DNA of 64,000 bases, taken from Acanthaster planci. Its lineage: Eukaryota; Echinodermata; Asteroidea; Valvatida; Acanthasteridae. This document shows, one piece after another, positions 1 through 14,193 of this stretch. How positions within the stretch are numbered: the first letter of the stretch is position 1; each line of letters starts with the position of its first letter. The notes beneath the pieces were generated by a model that was not told the DNA's origin, made no database searches, and worked only from the letters and a program-made list of their open reading frames with translations. The DNA is taken from assembly GCF_001949145.1 (NCBI RefSeq), contig NW_019091460.1, forward strand, positions 162,780 through 226,779, given 5' to 3'. A program made the position numbers and the translations under genes.

Positions 1-260
1 ATCCCCATTGGAGAAAGCATTATGTAATTATGTTCATTAGCATTTGCACCTGTCAGTTGATGCAGTGCTTTTTCCAATGTTTAGATTAAGGAAAAATTTA
101 CCATTTTTTGCACCTGTGATGAAAATTTGACATTTTGTGAAACACCTTGTCCAAATTGAACAAAGTGTTACCAACATGTGTGGAAAATGATGCCCTATAC
201 ATTCTCAAGGAAGCCTTTTCCATTATGCTTAATTGTTTTTTTCCCTTTTCTTTATTTCAG

Positions 261-358
261 TTATATTCGATGACTTCATGTACGTGGTGACCATATCTAG
301 TAGCAAGGTTTATGTCAGCAAACGACGTCACAATCCAAGGGAGGCTGTAATGGCTTAA
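261..358 (+). CDS. 3'-terminal coding exon of an unrecognised gene (partial)
   Basis: A pyrimidine-rich tract ending in TTTATTTCAG at 251-260 is a strong 3' splice site. After it one frame (phase 1, first full codon at 263) stays open for 31 codons and ends at a TAA at 356-358. The peptide begins IFDDFMYVVTISSSKVYVSK, then a basic RRHNPRE stretch, and ends AVMA. It reads like a genuine protein C-terminus: a hydrophobic beta-like stretch followed by a basic tail. The rest of the gene lies left of the window on the plus strand. I do not recognise the family and assign no function. The exon call is moderately supported because only splice consensus and an open frame back it. Confidence 0.45.
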
Positions 359-3300
359 TTATTTTTAGTTTACTTTTGGTTCCTGATTGTCAGATGATAT
401 GTAGATTTTCCATTATAAGTATCCCCATACGACAGTGACACCACACTTGGTCAAATACTTGTACTTGTATATATTTGCATTTTAATTAGCAGAATTAGCT
501 GCTTGGTAAGGTTGAGCTCATTGGAAGTATAATACAGATTGTTGGATAATAAATACTGTTGAAACTAATAGGTCATTAAATTGTAAAGCCAGAACCTTTT
601 GTAGAGCCACAATTTTGGCATCAATATCGCAGCCATACCTGAATATGTCTTCATCTGAGGAGGACGATATTTCGAGCAGACTTTCAAATGTGACTTTACG
701 TGGTGAAAATGGTACTTTCAAGTGCTCCAGGGCTCGCTGTGTTGTTTGCCAAGATAACATCAAGCCATCAGCCTCCTTCACTAGCTCACATACAAAAATA
801 ACCTACCAAACAGATAGTTACATTGATTGTGACTCTAAAGGTGTCGTGTATCTCATTACTTGTGGAAATTGTGATAAGCAGTATGTTGGACAGACTGCAA
901 GACCCCTCCGTCAACGGATATATGAACACAGAAGTTCTGTCGGAAACCGCCAATAATCATGATAATGCCATTAGGAACCACTCCTGGTGCTGGTCTGTGG
1001 CTGATATGGAGGTACAGGGTATAGAAATGGTTAATGTCTTTGACCTTCACCGCAGAGAGGCACACTGGATAAAGGATTTTGAAACCAAAGAACCCAATGG
1101 CCTTAACATACGACGGTGAAGATTACAATCAGGTTTTCCTCATTGTCTTTTGCAATATAAATCATTGTACTGGTCATTCCTCTTTGGGATTATCGCCATT
1201 CTTTGGTCACCTTCTGGGTTTTCCTTTCCTTACTCCACTTTCTTTGCACTTTTACCTTCCCTTCATATCCTAGTTACCCTCTTGTTCTGCGGTACAGTAT
1301 CCCTCAACCTTGCATCCCAAGCCCTCCCTCTTCTTTCGTAAAAAATCCTAATGCTGTGGCTATGTAAATATACTTTTGAAATGCAGTTTTATTTAGTGGA
1401 ATTTTTACGTTACTACTAAGAAAAACGTCATAAAGGAGATACTTTACCTTACTCGTGCGATACACAAATAAGAACAGAAAAAGAATCTGGTATATCACTA
1501 TAAAGATGTGCATTCTTTTATTACATCAAGTATAAATCTACATGTATATACAGTGAATCAATTAAAAACAGGTTGATGGCTAGTGTATTTTGTGAAAATA
1601 GTCTTTGCAGCCAGAATTGACATTGGTTAAGTTAAAAAGGTGTCCAAGCTTTGATTTTAACATCTCCCAGTGTGACCTATCCAAATTCACTCCTGCTGAT
1701 AGGAAACAAATGCTTTTCAAGCTGTCCAGGTTTGACCTCCATCCCAACCTTGTTTGTCATTGTAAAGATCAAAGTAGCAAGTGTTTTCAAGATTGGATCC
1801 AAACCCCTACATAAGTTTCTATTCACATATGAATTTTATCTATACAGATTTGGTCACATTTGAGAAGAGACAATTTATTAAAGTACCATGGCTGCTGTTA
1901 ATTTATCATAATTGTACTAATTGAACAAAGGCTTTAAGCAAGTTACAAATAAATATCGAATATGTGAAACAAACTTAGATCAGTTGTAAGAATGTTCAAT
2001 AAATTGAACAAATCATCCTATTTTATACTGTGAACTGCCATTTATTTATTCATTGTCCACCATTCCTATAATTTATAGATTTTAGGATTTTTTTCACCAG
2101 AAATGGCATGTACGATTACTATTTTGTTTGCTCACCTGTACTCATTGCAAGTATGCTTCAAAAGACCCTTGAACATAAAAGACAAAGACAAGGAATAGTC
2201 TTCTGTTCAAGAAGTAAATGTTATCAAGCCTGTGTAACTTCGGATGACTACTCTAGACTTAATCTAAAAACTTTTTCCTCCCTCTGATAAAGTATTGCAC
2301 ACATGTTGACAGATGATTAGAACTACTTTGCATAAATGAAATATCTTTCAATAAGAAGTACATTGCACAATGGCATTAGTGTCACCATGGTCTTGAAAGT
2401 AAGGCTATGTTATCCGTGATCACTTTCCTGGAAATGCAGCTTTTCCAAGGGCTGTGATTCAGTCTCCCTCCAACAGACCAATCCATTAAGACAGATACAT
2501 AGCAAGTTGCCTCCCTTAATCATCAACGTCACACAACATGACACAGACATGCCACATTGTAAGTAAATGCAAGCATGGTAGACATCCGACAGGTGACTGC
2601 AACATACTGTCTGTGACAGGTGGAAACATCACAGACTAGAGAAGGGCTCAATGGACAGGTCTAGTGCTGGCAAACCTTAGTGTGTATGCCGAAGTCTGAG
2701 CTACAGCCAGCTGAAACAATATCTATGACAAGTGACTGTAGCTGCTACCCAGTGGCTTTATCCATTGGTGCACATACTGTTCATAACCACAGCCAATACT
2801 TAAAGATTCAGCCTGCCCTCGTTAGCCTCACTGTGATGTACATTAGTAAAAAGCACACATACATTAGTGAAATATACACTTTTATAACCAGAAAATTAAA
2901 TCCATATCTTATCACTTCAGCTAAACATTCAAAGCACTGGCATTCTTGGCAAGATCAACAGATTCATGTGTTATATTTAAAATTTGTAACTACACGTAGT
3001 GTCGTAAAAATAGAGGCAATTCCATTTTTTTACATTCGAAGTTAATATCTCAATCTGCATATTGCAATGTTCTTTAATTTTTCGTGCCACTACCTTCACC
3101 AAAACAAAGATTTTCAAAGCTTAGCCTTAAGTAACATGGGTTCCAATCAAACAAGTCAGTTAACTAAATATGGGTTCCATATACAGACATCATTAATTTC
3201 CCCTTGCAGCAATTTATTAGCCATCAGAGAGTGATAGCATGCCCTAAAGTCAAAGTTAGGAGTGAAAGTATGAAAGCATTTACTTCAAAAATACGTAGAA

Positions 3301-4213
3301 TTTTTCAGACCAGTCTCATAGGGTTTGTGCACAAGGTGTCAAGTGGTGTCCATGTATGGAATTCTTTCCCAGAATACATACTCTAGATCTTGATCATTAC
3401 GACACCCTCCACCATCTTGAAAGCTTAAGAGTCTCTGAAATTCCATCTCTTTCAGAACCTTGAAATACTGTGAAAATAAAATTTGCATAAGTTTCATTGC
3501 ACGCTCCCATACATGTATATACATATATCAATATTTTACAAAAGCAAACAATATCTGTAACCCAAACCTTACAAAGGGATCCATAAAAAAGAAAGATGTG
3601 ATTTTGCCTATGATATATGTTCATGCATCTCTGTTTGCAACTCCATGAGTAGCAGCATGCAACTGGACAATATAGCATTATTAGGCCACGTCTGAATGTT
3701 ATAGCTATGGCTAGAGTTTGGTACAATGGCTAACAGCTACAGCCACTTCCCAAAGGCATGTGTTCCTGATAGCCATAGCCAGTTGATTCAGACAGGATTA
3801 CTATGACCTTAAAGACCTAAAGCATGACCTACATGTATGACCATAAACTATGACCTTAAAAATGCGACAAAATTCCATTTGGTTGGCAATTTCATTTGGC
3901 TAAGTACATGGGTTGCTGCATAATTGTTGGCAATGTTGAATACATGTTTATGTGTCTTATTTGATCTGACCTGCCCTCTGACTATATTGGCATGACCTTG
4001 CATTGGACAGTTCATACAACAGACTTTGCTTGGCCATCTGGCTATCTTGTGAATAAGGACACATGGTTTGGGAACTAATGGACTGTTTGACCTGACCTCA
4101 TGACCACAAGAACCTTACATTTGAGTGGTCAATGGTCTTCTGACTGTGACCTTGACTTGCTGAGGTCAATGACCTCATGAATGTGCCTGCCTTTTGCATA
4201 TAAGTCATACAGG
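359..4213. other. Intergenic stretch between the partial left gene and TRAPPC14
   Basis: Apart from the Penelope-like fragment no coding exon could be supported here. It should contain the 3' UTR of the partial gene to the left and the 3' UTR of TRAPPC14 (minus strand, running down from 4213). The short open frames show no family motif or splice-consistent extension. Confidence 0.5.
615..1119 (+). mobile_element. Penelope-like retroelement fragment with GIY-YIG endonuclease remnant
   Basis: Two overlapping plus-strand frames encode the end of a Penelope-like element (PLE) polyprotein. The first (to about 950) carries the linker GTFKCSRARCVVCQ and the GIY-YIG core GVVYLITCGNCDKQYVGQT followed by RPLRQRIYEHR. 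The downstream part (NHSWCWSVADMEVQGIE, then REAHWIKDFETKEPNGLNI, stop at 1117-1119) lies in another frame, so the copy has a frameshift near 945. No reverse transcriptase region is visible upstream, so it is 5'-truncated. The Cys-rich linker plus GIY-YIG plus a PxGLN ending is typical of PLEs in aquatic animals. The pyrimidine-rich 1140-1340 may be its 3' non-coding part. It is inactive. Confidence 0.75.
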
Positions 4214-7200
4214 TCAAATAACATAGACTTTGCTTCTCCTTTTCGCAATCTTGTCGATGCTGATGGATGGTTTAGGAGGCTGTTGGTTGCTGGGGACATT
4301 CTGCATCTTGATGGGACTGTTGGTTACACTAGCTGACCTAAAATAAAAGCAAACCAGTAATATGATAATGAGCTCATTGAAAGAGAAGAATGATTTCTAT
4401 CAATTAATTGATCTGAGACCCTACTCAGCATCAAGATTGTGCTTTCTTTTATGAGTTTTAGGAAGTACATACACATTGACTTACTATAAGCATAAGTTCA
4501 AATTGCTTTCAGTGGACCAAAAAATCCTAAATCAACTTTGTAAGAGTCCTAAGTTATCAATGCTTATCAGCGAGGACTTTCAAACTCCCGCTTCAATCAA
4601 TGACTCACCCACTGACTGAGGAACAAGATGCTATATCTCCCCTTTCAGATAGATCCCCTGGCAGTGAATGAGTTTCATCATCGCTAGTAAAGGAATTGGA
4701 ACGAGACCGGTTGCCTGATATCTGAAAGCGCTGATATAATGAAGAAAATGAATGTTGGCGAGGTAGAATTGGCCGCTTGAAGCGGCGACGATCTCCTCTC
4801 CGTGGAAACGTGTTTGTCTGGGACTCCTCAGTGGGGGTTTCCACGGTAGCTGGAGGTAGTTTTGATGGTGATGGAGGAGCCGTTGTTTGTTGTTGCTGAC
4901 TGGGAGGTGTGGCATACTGAAGTTTCAACTTCATGAATTTACCAACCTAGAAGATGACACACAAGATGAACTGGTAGCTCAGTGTTGAAGCATGTCATTC
5001 AAAATTTTCAAATGTTTGATTGAAAGAGAAAGCATGCTTTAAGTGTCCCAAATCTACCAATATGACCAATCTCTTGGTTTTGTAGCATTCTGATAGATTT
5101 AGGCACATTCCCAGATAAAATCTTAGTCAATAAAATGAAACTAAAACTGACCTCATGTACACCAGACCTAAGAGCCTGGAAAGCGACTGACACATTGGTC
5201 GTTGACCCTTTATGACAAACTCCAAGATCCATCTTAGGTTGTTCACATACTATAGCCTCTTCAATGAATCTGGACGATGTCTCATCTCAAAAAAAAGGCC
5301 AGGAATACTAATTATAATTTTGCTAAATCAAACTGGTTTTCAATATGTGTGGTGTCTAATGCATAATTTGCATTAGTCAAACTCATGAAAACCTGGTTGA
5401 TTACAAATGTAGCAAGGGAAATCAAATTCTTCTGTCTGGCTTGTGGGATTAACTTGAAACTGAAATCCAAACATAAACATGTGAACAAAACATAAAAACA
5501 CCTTGAGATTACTTTGCAATGAACTCCAGAAATATTCTGGGACATTTTGGAAGTGGTGGTAAGAAAAAAAATTATGTCCTATTTATATGCACTTGTTAGT
5601 AAAATACTCATGCCAATGGAGGTGTTAAAGCAAATGCAATGATCTACATGTTCTATTAGCTTCCAGTACCTGTATCTGTCATAGAACGATTGCCAGGCAT
5701 CCACAGTAATGTTATTCCCAAGAAGTCTTGAAGATTGTTTAGTAATGTGTAGTTCATGTTAAAACTGTGATATGAAGAGAATGGTATGTGCAAGTTAGTA
5801 TTTATTAAGCACTGATTTGAAAAATGCAAAGCCACCAACTGTTACCTCTGTGAAAAAAAAATTGCAAATGGAGATTTAAAAAAAAAAACAGCTATGCCCT
5901 TCTCTTAATTATTTAAACTGGCTCATCAACAGACTTATTACAACATTTTATATAAGTGATAAGCAGAGATGCTGCTTAGCAAGAAAACTGCTTGTTTGCT
6001 TAATGTTGCAGCAAGTGCAAGTGTTAAACTTTAATTTACCACATATTGCTTTTCAATAATATGATACAGGTACATGCTACTCTTATGCACCTGTACACAG
6101 AGATTTCAACTGTTGGGTCACTACATTAATCAAATCTTTTTAATAATGCATGTATGTACAGTATATGTTTTGTTTTCTGTTTTGCAAACAATAATTTACT
6201 TTGCAATGCTGTGAATTTAATTGGATCCTTTCTGTTTTAATATTAATGGGGCCCTACAGAGTATCTGAATACAGCTGGGATGACAGCTGAGAAGCTTAGT
6301 CAAGGTCTAGTTGACAGAAGGCTCAGGAAATGGGCTTAGCAAAGATACAGGAAGCTCAATGGACAAAGATGAAATTGAGAGAGGGCAGAGAAGTTGATCC
6401 AAGCTAGGGTCTGAGAATTGAAAGAAGTGATTTTGAACCTATTAATTACGGCACATTGACAGATTATCAAAAATCATACTGTTTCCAAACCTCATTACTA
6501 GTAGGAAATCAGTGCCTGTGGTGCAGTAAGTGATTTGTAGATAAACTGGATGTTTTAAATGAGGACAGAGCACAAACAGTGAAAGCACAGAATGAGAACA
6601 ATGTTAGCCTAGTCACGAACCTGTTGCCAACCTGTATGGGTGACGGACACAGTGCAGACATGATGAAAGATGGAAAGTCCAATCTCAGACTTGGCAGTGA
6701 GTAGTGAGTGCAGACGGTTTGCTTATCCACCATAGATTGCACAAGCCATGTGATACTCAGTAACAAAGGCAACTCAATGCCCTGAGTGGATATGAAATGA
6801 AAAATGGCTACACCATTAGTGTTAATTATAAATATGGATTAGCAGAAAATAATTAATTCAACCTAATGTAAATCTGTGACCTGCTTCTACAGGAGTGAAA
6901 ATTAGGAATACAGAATCATTGAACAAAAAAGAAAGTGAGCTTTCTAATGGAATACAGGTGTGATACTGTTGTTCACTCAGGTCTTTGAGATGCTGAATGA
7001 GTACAAAAACTGAAAAACTTGCATCTTCAAAAGGATTTACTTGTGAGTGATTCTTTAAAACCTGAATCTCATTATATGGAAACAGATCACAATTCATACT
7101 GCAAATTAAAATGGAAAGCATAGCTCTGCTGAGCAAATTATCAACACGGAACCAGTCAGATGAGACACATACAGTGTAAAATGATAGTTTGGCTGGTAAC

Positions 7201-10200
7201 ATTCTAATTTCAAAAATTAAAAAGATTTCTCATGTGCACGGCATCGGAAGAAAATCCTCAATTTCATTTGTATTTTAATCAGGGATGGTGGTCTCCAGCT
7301 AGGCATGCATATACCTTAGCAGGTGTGCTTCTCCAGAATTGACTGAAATGAAGCTGGAAGACAAATGCATGTTGCTCTAATGGTTGAAGTGATGACGGTG
7401 TGTGGTATGTAGGACTAGGAACCAACTCTATGAATGTACTATCCATCTCATCCACCACACTGCAAGGAATAGCAACCAGTACATCCTAAGTACATGTACA
7501 TTTGCCAGAGTACAAAAGTTTATCAACAAATAAATTATTCCTATCAAAGCTATACCTCATTGCCACACTTGCATACACATGAATACTACGAGTTAATTTA
7601 TTGAAATTGAACAACGTACTCATTTTCTGAAGCTTGATCTGTCTTGTGGAGCCAGGCTGGATGGGACGCATGTTGTAGACTGTGGTTCTTATTCCATAAC
7701 ACATCAACCTGGTCTATGATCAGCCTCTCTGCATAGTCATTGCTAACTACAAAATAAGAGATCATATTTGGTAAAAGGTGATATGTATTGTTGATACAAA
7801 GATAAGTAGGAAGAACTGTCAAAACAGTCAATGAGAATGAAAATGGAAAATCTAGAGAAAAAGACAAAGGGTTTTGAGTTGAATTTAAAAATGGGTTCCT
7901 GTATCACTATTTACTTTCAACTGCACTTCTAAAATGTAGAACTAAGCACCAAGCTTGTTTTCTTATTCTACATAGACATGAACATGTAAATGAACTTACC
8001 CTTAATGATAAGAAAATGCTTGCCAGCCACAGCCACATGCTGGAATCGAACTTCAGGCGGAGGTAGTACTGCCAACTCTGCTTTCACTAACAAAAAATAC
8101 ACAGAAATGAAAAAGTAGAAACAAAAATCTGTCAAACATATCTCAAAATTATATTTCAGAAAATTATTGATACATGATCACAAAACCAGTACTCATAACG
8201 ATGACAAAAGTGGCGTGACTCTTTGAGGCAATGACAGTTTGAGGCACAGGACTTCTGCGAATACTAAAGCCTAGAATTTTCATCAGCAAAGCACATACCC
8301 TGCATGTACATGTATTAAACCATCTTGACCTGACCCATGCTGAGCAAGGTACTGACTGTTATGGTAGCATTATTAAGCATGCTGGGATGGAATTCTTTCT
8401 ACTGATTAAAGACCTACAGGGGCATCAGGACATAATTGGATTTTTTTTTTTGGTTAATTGAAAGGTAAACAACCAATTTGGCTGTACATATAATGAGAGG
8501 TGATCTTCCTGAAAGATTTCATCAATAGCCACTGAAAAAAGACTTAAAACTCTCATGTTATAACAATTGCCTGACATGGCTTACAATGAGCAACACAGTT
8601 GATGGTGAGCCTACTAATAGATGTATTTCACCTTGCTTATGGGATTTAATCATGTATTTACCAGTGCATTTTAGCAGAGGGCGCTGTAGCTGAAAGACAT
8701 CTTCCATAGGTAACTGCATGAGAAAATCAAAGTACCGGTAGTTGTTTTCTCTTGGGTATTTACGGGATGCAGCTTGACTTGTGAGGTGGACTGAAACAGT
8801 CAGGGTACGCAGTGAACTTGGCAAGGTGTTCAGTGAAGCACTCAGGGGAAAGATGACAATATCATTGTGTACGATTGGGTCACTCTGGAGGAAAATGGTT
8901 GAAAACAAAACAAATTTATCAACAGCCCCGCGTCCATAGCTAAACATAAGGAATTACTGTAAGAAAATAGCAACAACGCCTTAAGAGGTCCAAGGGATCT
9001 GTTTGTCTTAGCTGATAACTGCAATTAAAGGCATAGAAACTTAGTTTACGAATAACCAAAAATCCTTTTGGTTGGACTTACTGCATTTTCCCATCAGAAA
9101 ACCATGTCATTTAACAATAAATAATTTTTTACATTGAAATAGTCAGAACAACCGTAACTTGAAGCATACAAGAGCCACTATATTTAATCAAAAGAAAAGG
9201 AAATTGATTTTTTGCTGACAAAAAATGTCAAGGTTTATCCATAATATCAGGATGCACTGTACAGTACCTATTTAACCTAAGCTTCCTGCTAGCACACATC
9301 CTTGTTACATGTGTATCTAGGGCAAGACTCTCCACATGAGATGCCCTGTGCATTAATCCTAGAATGATGAGTCATACACAGATACGTATATGCGTGTACA
9401 TACAGGTACCTATGGCAAATGTATAGAATCTGTAATAGATTCAGGATGACATGATGGCCTATGGGGAACTATGGCCTGGTGTGATAATGCACAACTCTAT
9501 GGCAAATTCAATTGTACATAACACGCATTTACTACTCCACCATAAAGTGTCTTGTAAACATGTCTACATGAATGATTTGATTTAATTATTTGGTGTGTAG
9601 CCATTAAGGACATGAATTCAGAAATATACAGCACACACCAACCATGGAAAACCTGTAAGTAATCAAATATTACCTGTGACAGTCAATATCATTTAAAGCA
9701 GCCAGTTTACATGATAACAGCTCACATATGTGCATGTACAATGTACCACTGAATGTATGCATACATATATGTACATACAATGTACATTCATGGCATGTTT
9801 AAACATTCTGTCCCTTCAGTGTACAATAATAGTATGATGCTAGAGCTTTTATTCATGTTTGGTAAGAATATGAATGCAACAAAATGGAACTGCGTTCACG
9901 TACCGGTATGCAGCAGAAACCTTTCATTGTCAATTCTGAGGAATCTGAAACTTTTCCTGAACCCCCCCCGAACTACATGTAACGCTTATGCATACACCTA
10001 AATATTTGAATAGTACACGTACATCATGGAATTTACCTGAAGACAAGTGTAGCTAACTTTGGTAAAGACATGCTAGTATTGATTTCGTCCAGCATGTGAC
10101 AAAATTCTGTTTGCTTCTCTGACATTACTGTCGTTGGCAGGGTATCAGGTCGAGTAAAAATCCAACAGGTTTAGTTGCATGTTCAACGTGAAAGTGAAAA

Positions 10201-13200
10201 CAGTGCGGACTCTTGCTGAGGTCATTGCTTTGTGCGTATTGTCTCTTGGTGTGGAACACTAACACTGACTATAGGCTACATTTGTTCAATGTCACCATTT
10301 CTGCGTACTGCTATTTTAAAAAGTAAAAGATATTGATTTTTTTTTGGAGTGTGTATCTTGGAAATCTAATGGGCTCTGACAGCCAAACTGCTGTCAGTTA
10401 GTACATATATAATCTGTCGTACACTGTACAAGAATACATTGAGTATAGTATGTACAAACATGCAGGTCCATTAATTGATCAATCATCAGGGATAAGAACA
10501 AGTTCAATAATAAATACACTCATGTGCATTATTTACATGAACAGGCACACTTAGAGACGGAGAGATAAATGTCACTGTAACATATGATTGTACTGTAATA
10601 TGTAAATTGCAAAGAAACAAAAGATAAAGAATAAATAATGGATGTTCAAGTCATGGGGAGAGGTCTGTAAAATACTGGAACATTATTGAAAAATGTCTTG
10701 ATTCAGTTGGTTCACTGAGAAATGAATTGAAGGCAACATAAAAATGATAGCTACATGTATAGTCTTAAACATACAAAAGCTTATTTCCAACGTTTCAAAT
10801 GTCGTCCCTTTTACATGTACATGTACATCACACTACCGGCTTTATGTTGAAACAATTTTGAATAAATTTTAACCACTCCATTAACTATTTAAATACCATT
10901 TAATACAAGGTTTTATTATTTTTCAGCAAATGAACCTTGGTTGATTGGTAGTAATTTATTATGAATTTACTGAAAGCCATTCTTATCAGCCACCTTTGCG
11001 GCTGCCGACTTGGTTGTTTTAACTGACCCAGAACGTCCTACTTTACTCTACTTACATCTCTCATTCAACAGCATTATCAGCGCTTGAAATTTTTTTATTT
11101 TTCAAGAATGTACAAGCTCAAAGCAAGTCAGGTAGATTATAAATTGCTTATTGGTTCATGGTGCTTGTGTTACATGTATTTAATCAGAGTAAACTCCCTT
11201 GAAATCAACTTCATCTAAATCAGTCCCAGCTTTTGAATCAAAGAATCAACCTCTTAAGGTGTACACCCAGTAGGTCCAAGATTACAGATCCTGGTGCACA
11301 GAAAACGAAAATCAGCTCGACTTTATCCCTAGGAAAAAAATTCCCCGGACCTACATTTGTGTAAAGAAACGTTCAAACTTCACAACTTATGTACATTGTA
11401 TGCCTGCATACTTTCGTAATATCAAAGACACATGGAGATCAAACTGAGTCATCCAAAAGGTCTTACATGTCATTCCTTATCACTAGGCAGCTAGGAATGC
11501 ACATTACAACAATTTCTATTCAACAAACTGGCAATATCTTACTGTTGTTATTGTTACAACTGCCAGGATAAAACTTATTACTAATCACTGAAACCATTCA
11601 CTGGGCATGTCCACAAGCAGTCCCCGTTAAGTTCAAGGTCAACTGGTCGGAAAGATTTTACTATACCCCCCCACTAAAATCAAGCAGGAAAAGCATGGAA
11701 AAAGTAACATCAGAAAAAGTTTTATATATATACATGTATATATGCGGACAGCACTTGATGCCCCTGTGCACAAACCTACATGTACATGTATGTATGTGAC
11801 CTGTCCGAAAAAAATACAAGTGTTTTTAAGTATAGGAAAACTGTGGAGCACTGATGATTGGTTAGGGAAATTAGTGCTGTCCATATTTGAAACTCTTTCT
11901 GCAACAATCTTTGAAAATGACCAACCCTCCTTGATAATAACTGTCTAAATATGATGTGTAGCACAAGCTGTATTTTCAAGATTTGTTTCAGCAAACACTG
12001 TGAAAAAATTCTACAGAAACATGTGCATGAACTGTGACCACACATCCTGCAAAGAACATCTAACACAGAAAACATAAACTTTCTCCCCCACACAGGATAG
12101 TTTCCTGGTTAAAGTCTTGAAATTAAGATGTGCAATGTGCAAACATTTTTCTGTTATCTGTCACTATTTTCCAACATTGTCCAATATTTAGGGCCTAGCT
12201 GTTTCAAACTACATGTAATTTTCGTTTAACATTTATGATTTTAAGTAGGGCCAAAAAGTATTCCACATGACACATACAGTCAGTAATACTGTCATGCATG
12301 CCTTACGTAATTAGTGTACCGTGGTCATAATCAGATAATGTGTAAAATAAAGTTTTAACACTAGTCCAGCTAACTAGGACCATACATGTACAAATTACTT
12401 CTTGCTCTATGCATTGACATAGACAAAGCTTAAAACGTAAGACCCTACGTCTTACCTACATGTACATGTATCTGTAGGGTCCAATATTATCACAGTAACT
12501 CTATTATTGCAATATCGTAAATTTTTTATTTTGCATTGCCAATGAGTTCCCAATCGACAATCGACAATCGACAATATTCGCCCAGGTAATCAATAATTTA
12601 TGGCCTGAGGATACGGTTTATTAAAACAGAGAGAAAAATTCTGGATCTTTCCATAAGTTTTGATAATTTTCAATAAAAGATGTACTTGTTCTGAAATGTG
12701 TAAATGTGTAAATTCTCCTTTTTCTAATGCCACCCTGCCCTTGGATATCCGTTGCTGGGTATACACGTATGTCAATTTCGAAATGGCCAAAGGTGTCTAA
12801 AGGCACATATAAAATACAAAAATGCCCAGTTTTTTTCGGGGTCAAAATAAGAGCTTCTGTGATGAAAAACATTTTGCATGCATAAAGCGCGCCCCCCCAA
12901 TCTCCATTACAACAGACTTGTATTGATCGTACTTTTACCCTCCGCGCGTGGGGCAATTAGCGAATAATTACCATATGTCAGCATTACTGTCGCAATTTTT
13001 TGCTTTTCTAATACAATATGAAGAATTTGCAATGGATATTTGTTACTAGAATTTAGAAAGAAGACATTTTTAATTGTTGTTTCAGACATTGATAACAGAA
13101 TGAGTCCATCAAAAAAGTGGACTTTGCAATACCGCATATTTATTTTTCCTTTGGCAAAATACCAATTCAAGTAATAAGATGAATGTCAAAGTTGTTGCTA

Positions 13201-14193
13201 CATTTAAGATTTAGGTAAACAAGTTCTGGTGAAAAAAAGTGAAGTCATTCCTCTCCGGATTAAATTTTAATAAAGTGAAAAGTGATGCAGTACAATTGTT
13301 CCCAGCCTTTGGCACCTTTAAGGAGGAAGCTGGAAAAATGGAGGAAATTACAGGTAAAATGGAACATTATCACAAAATGAAGCACTTTTGCTTCCTCTGA
13401 AAACAAAACTATTGATTCTTTTTAGGCCTATCTTTATTTATTCATAAACAAAGAGCTTTAACGGCCATCATAGAAACCATTTTTCAATACCACGATAATA
13501 GAGACTCCACCTGCGCTTGCATACAGTGCGCACACAAATTTTCTGAGCTATCGTAGAGGAAAATAAATTGAACCACAAACTTTAATGAATCAAGTTAAAA
13601 ACAGCAAGGATAGGATAACTCAGGGAGGTGAGTGAGCAATCTTAATTTCACTTGGAAAATATGATAAGTAGTGCGATAACAGAGTGACGTGACCCATCCA
13701 TCTTACATGTCCAACATTGTCTAAGTAAAAGTTTTAGACCGCAGTGTAGGCTTAGTGTAGGCATAGGCCTAGATCAAGTTCTTACCTCTCTGGTGGCAGT
13801 TTTTCCAGTGTTGAATGTTTCAAACGGTTTGCAAATTCTAGCTGATCTACTTAATGAGTTATACTGCCTGGAGCTGTGACTCCGCCCACCCGATTTCGAT
13901 CGGCCAGGTGATTTCGTAACACACATTGGGAGTGCATTGTTTTCAGTTACAGAGCAGCCGATATGCGCTTTGCAATGTATGGAACGTATTGCCGACTGCC
14001 ATTCTTGTACCCGTTCCTTGCAGTGATTTTCACCGACATACTGCACTAGAAGAGCAAAACTTACTCGCTCTCCAGAGTAAATTTTACATCTGGGTGAAAT
14101 GTGGTGAACATCAAGCCAGTTTGTAGGCTCTTTTGAAGGAAAAATTAACTCAAATTTGCAGTCTTTCTGCAACACGTCCAAATCGTCCGCCAT
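4214..14193 (-). CDS. TRAPPC14: TRAPPC14 homologue (TRAPP II subunit 14 / MAP11), 11 coding exons
   Basis: Coding exons in transcription order: 14193-13786, 10072-10037, 8884-8662, 8086-8000, 7746-7620, 7459-7315, 6781-6621, 5764-5670, 5285-5152, 4946-4609, 4337-4214 (TGA). Phases agree at every junction and give 625 aa (human about 580). Conserved blocks, matched from memory to human TRAPPC14 (C7orf43), are LPPPEVRF...VAGKHF (230-247), CTHYSLPSLRLDFPSF, YTLLNNLQDFL (401-411), VAFQALRSG, MKLKLQY and, near the C-terminus, SIDKIAKR (611-618). The middle of exon 10 is a Ser/Pro/Gln-rich, basic, probably disordered region. The family is a metazoan TRAPP II subunit involved in Rabin8/preciliary vesicle tethering and spindle microtubules; there is no catalytic site. 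The start is the ATG at 14193-14191 (MADDLDV), inside AAGATGGCGGAC. Exon 2 (36 bp) is the least certain exon. Confidence 0.92.
10037..10072 (-). CDS. TRAPPC14: TRAPPC14 microexon (exon 2, 36 bp)
   Basis: Between exons 1 and 3 an in-frame bridge can be read as HVFTKVSYTCLQ, flanked by ACTAG (acceptor) and CAG|GTAAAT (donor). It is phase 0 on both sides, matching the phase-0 ends of its neighbours, so it could be included or skipped without frameshift. The acceptor has little pyrimidine tract. An overlapping longer frame (SEKQTEFCHMLDEI) ends in the wrong phase. The call rests on phase and on vague similarity to the vertebrate segment before the DEVIFPL block. Confidence 0.45.

Noticed and set aside
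6858-7202. 114-codon minus-strand frame between TRAPPC14 exons 6 and 7
   Set aside because: The flanking exons join in phase 0 without it, and the human protein has no counterpart segment; it is intronic.
12550-12574. CRISPR-like or regulatory repeat (ATCGACA)n
   Set aside because: Just three units of a 7-bp microsatellite in a TRAPPC14 intron.
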